Source: Pseudomonadota bacterium
Lineage (GTDB): Bacteria > Myxococcota > Myxococcia > Myxococcales > Myxococcaceae
Direction: 5' to 3'
Length of the DNA: 6,076 nucleotides
Assembly (NCBI GenBank): GCA_023424585.1
Contig: JAFADT010000778.1
Location: 1 to 6,076, forward strand
The notes below the pieces were generated by a model. That model made no database searches and was not told where the DNA came from. It saw only the letters and a list, made by a program, of their open reading frames with translations. The number at the start of each line of letters is the position of its first letter. Position 1 is the stretch's first letter. The position numbers and the translations under genes are program-made. Below are positions 4,834-6,076 of the stretch, in pieces.

Positions 4834-5733
4834 ATGCAGCTCGAATCGTTGAAGATGTTCTGTGACGTGGTCGAGACGGGCTCCTTCTCGCGCGCGGCGC
4901 AGCTCAATCACGTGACCCAGTCGGCGGTGAGCCAGCAGATTCGCGCCCTGGAGAACCGCTACGAGCAGAAGCTGCTCTCGCGCAGCGCGCGGCAGGTGAC
5001 GCCCACGCCGGCGGGCGAGCGCCTGTTCCGGGGCTGCAAGGAGATCCTCGCGCGCTTCGCGGAGGTGGAGCAGGAGATCCGCGAGCAGGCCACGGAGGTC
5101 CAGGGCGCGACCACGGTGTCCACCATCTACTCGGTGGGCCTGCACGAGCTGAACGTGGTGCAGAAGCAGCTGCTCAAGACGCACCCCAAGGTCAACATGC
5201 GCCTGAACTACCGGCGCAATGATCAGGTCTACGACGACGTGATCCTGGGCGCGGCGGAGATCGGCATCGTGGCCTATCCGCAGCCGCGCGCGGGCGTGGA
5301 CATCCTGCCGTTCCGCGACGACAAGCTGGCGGTGGTCTGCTCGCCCCAGCACGCGTTCGCCACCAAGGCGAAGGTGAGCCTCACCGCGCTGTCGGGCGTG
5401 CCCTTCATCGCCTTCGACCGCGAGGCCCCCACGCGCAAGGCGCTGGACCGCCTGTTCCGCGAGAAGAACATCGACATCAACCCGGTGATGGAGATGGACA
5501 ACGTGGAGACCATCAAGCGTGCGGTGGAGATGGGCCTGGGCGTGGCCATCCTCCCGGTCGCCACGGCCCACGCGGAGATCAAGGGCGGCTCGCTGGTGTC
5601 CAAGCCCTTCGCCGAGGGGCCGGTGTCGCGCCCCATCGGCCTGCTCATCCGCAAGGGCAAGTACCTGGACCGCGCGTCCGCCGCGGTGCTGGAGGCCTTC
5701 AAGCAGGCCGCCCTGCTCCCGCAGGAGGACTGA
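4834..5733 (+). CDS. LysR-family transcriptional regulator
   Basis: 299 residues, the normal LysR length. The N-terminal winged helix-turn-helix spans about 1-62: LKMFCDVVETGSFSRAAQ (6-23), then the recognition region VTQSAVSQQIRALE (27-40), and the wing ending in TPTPAGERLF (56-65). A linker helix (about 68-90) leads to the periplasmic-binding-protein-like effector domain (about 91-295), with GAAEIGIVAYP, the PFRDDKLAVVCSPQHAFA block and the GVAILPVATA segment typical of the fold. This is a cytoplasmic DNA-binding protein; family members usually act as tetramers and respond to a small ligand. The general look is CysB/CysL/CbbR-like, but the ligand cannot be assigned. There is no divergently transcribed partner gene, so a target is not obvious from context; the inverted repeats upstream suggest autoregulation. 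It ends five bases from the convergent rsmB stop. Confidence 0.92.
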   Translation: MQLESLKMFCDVVETGSFSRAAQLNHVTQSAVSQQIRALENRYEQKLLSRSARQVTPTPAGERLFRGCKEILARFAEVEQEIREQATEVQGATTVSTIYSVGLHELNVVQKQLLKTHPKVNMRLNYRRNDQVYDDVILGAAEIGIVAYPQPRAGVDILPFRDDKLAVVCSPQHAFATKAKVSLTALSGVPFIAFDREAPTRKALDRLFREKNIDINPVMEMDNVETIKRAVEMGLGVAILPVATAHAEIKGGSLVSKPFAEGPVSRPIGLLIRKGKYLDRASAAVLEAFKQAALLPQED

Positions 5734-5743
5734 GGCCCTCAGT
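5729..5743. repeat. Palindrome covering both stop codons of convergent genes
   Basis: ACTGAGG (5729-5735) is inverted as CCTCAGT (5737-5743) around one central C. The TGA of the LysR-family gene (5731-5733) and the TGA of rsmB on the other strand (5739-5741) are symmetrical parts of it. It could serve as a minimal bidirectional 3'-end hairpin, but it has only seven pairs, almost no loop and no T-run. Confidence 0.4.
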
Positions 5744-6076
5744 AGAGCTTGCGCAGCCGGGCCGCGAAGAACCCGTCGAAGCCCTCCGGCCCGGGCAGCG
5801 TGCGCAGCCAGGCCTGCGCGAGCGGCAGCTTGAGGCCGGGCAGCACGGGCGGCTCGGCCGTCCACTCCGGGTGGCTGCGCAGGAACATGTCCACCTGGTC
5901 CTGCCCCTCCTGCGGCTCCGGCGTGCACACCGCGTACACGAGCAGGCCCCCCGGCGGCACCGCCTCCTGGCAGTTCTCCAGGATGCGCCGCTGGAGCGTG
6001 GCCAGCCGCGACAGGTCCTCCTCCTTGCGGCGGTAGCGCAGCTCCGGGTGGCGGCGCAGCGTGCCCAGCCCCGAGC
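5739..6076 (-). CDS. rsmB: 16S rRNA (cytosine-C5)-methyltransferase RsmB, C-terminal part
   Basis: The frame is open from the right edge to the TGA at 5739-5741, about 112 codons; the 5' end lies outside. The first visible residues, SGLGTLRRHPELRYRRKEEDLSRLATLQRRIL, match the RsmB motif-IV region (CSATGVIRRHPD... in E. coli). The two visible bases of the preceding codon fit the Cys (TGC) of the PCS motif. GGLLVYAVCTPEPQEG carries the second conserved Cys of RNA m5C methyltransferases (normally YATCS, here YAVCT), the catalytic nucleophile. The C-terminus DGFFAARLRKLY matches the usual GDGFFYAKL ending. The enzyme methylates C967 (E. coli numbering) of 16S rRNA using S-adenosylmethionine, in the cytoplasm. 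A GTG at 5958-5960 is an internal codon, not the start. A related RsmF/NOP2-type methyltransferase is the main alternative, but the RRHPE signature favours RsmB. Confidence 0.85.
   Translation of the reverse strand, partial: SGLGTLRRHPELRYRRKEEDLSRLATLQRRILENCQEAVPPGGLLVYAVCTPEPQEGQDQVDMFLRSHPEWTAEPPVLPGLKLPLAQAWLRTLPGPEGFDGFFAARLRKLY

Noticed and set aside
3871..5928. 685-codon minus-strand frame across three genes
   Set aside because: It crosses the LysR-family and membrane-protein genes in antisense and the glycosyltransferase out of frame; no domain visible.

Overview
The window is GC-rich with an extreme bias to G or C at third codon positions. It carries an immunity-52-like gene next to ordinary soil-bacterium housekeeping and accessory genes. 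This combination points to a myxobacterium (Myxococcus/Corallococcus-like). That assignment rests on recalled protein resemblance and composition, not on a database search.

Layout: (1) Bases 1-528 (+) hold the C-terminal part of a gene resembling Immunity protein 52 of polymorphic toxin systems, cut by the left window edge. (2) Bases 529-850 hold no gene I can support, only small repeats and hairpins. (3) Bases 812-1417 (-) are the front half of a class I/II PLP aminotransferase. Its homology stops abruptly at base 851, just before the expected SDE(V)Y stretch, and the lysine-bearing half is gone. This marks a break between lower-GC accessory DNA on the left and typical high-GC DNA on the right. 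(4) Bases 1579-3161 (+) are a likely two-gene operon: a cytoplasmic thioredoxin-fold protein with a CEDC motif, and a classical SDR with an extra basic/hydrophobic N-terminus. It ends in a strong 12-bp hairpin. (5) Bases 3189-4298 (-) encode a GT-B glycosyltransferase of the MurG-like MJ1255/VC2487 type, convergent with the SDR. (6) Bases 4372-4692 (+) encode a small two-helix membrane protein. (7) Bases 4834-5733 (+) encode a LysR-family regulator preceded by inverted repeats. (8) Bases 5739-6076 (-) are the 3' part of rsmB, a 16S rRNA m5C methyltransferase, cut by the right edge.

Only the thioredoxin-like/SDR pair looks like a transcriptional unit; the other genes are single units, divergent or convergent to one another. 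I see no complete novel defence or mobile system. The most informative part is the left third: an immunity gene whose cognate toxin should lie outside the window, followed by a scar-like segment and a truncated enzyme gene. This suggests that an accessory toxin/immunity island was joined to the chromosome at the cost of the aminotransferase.
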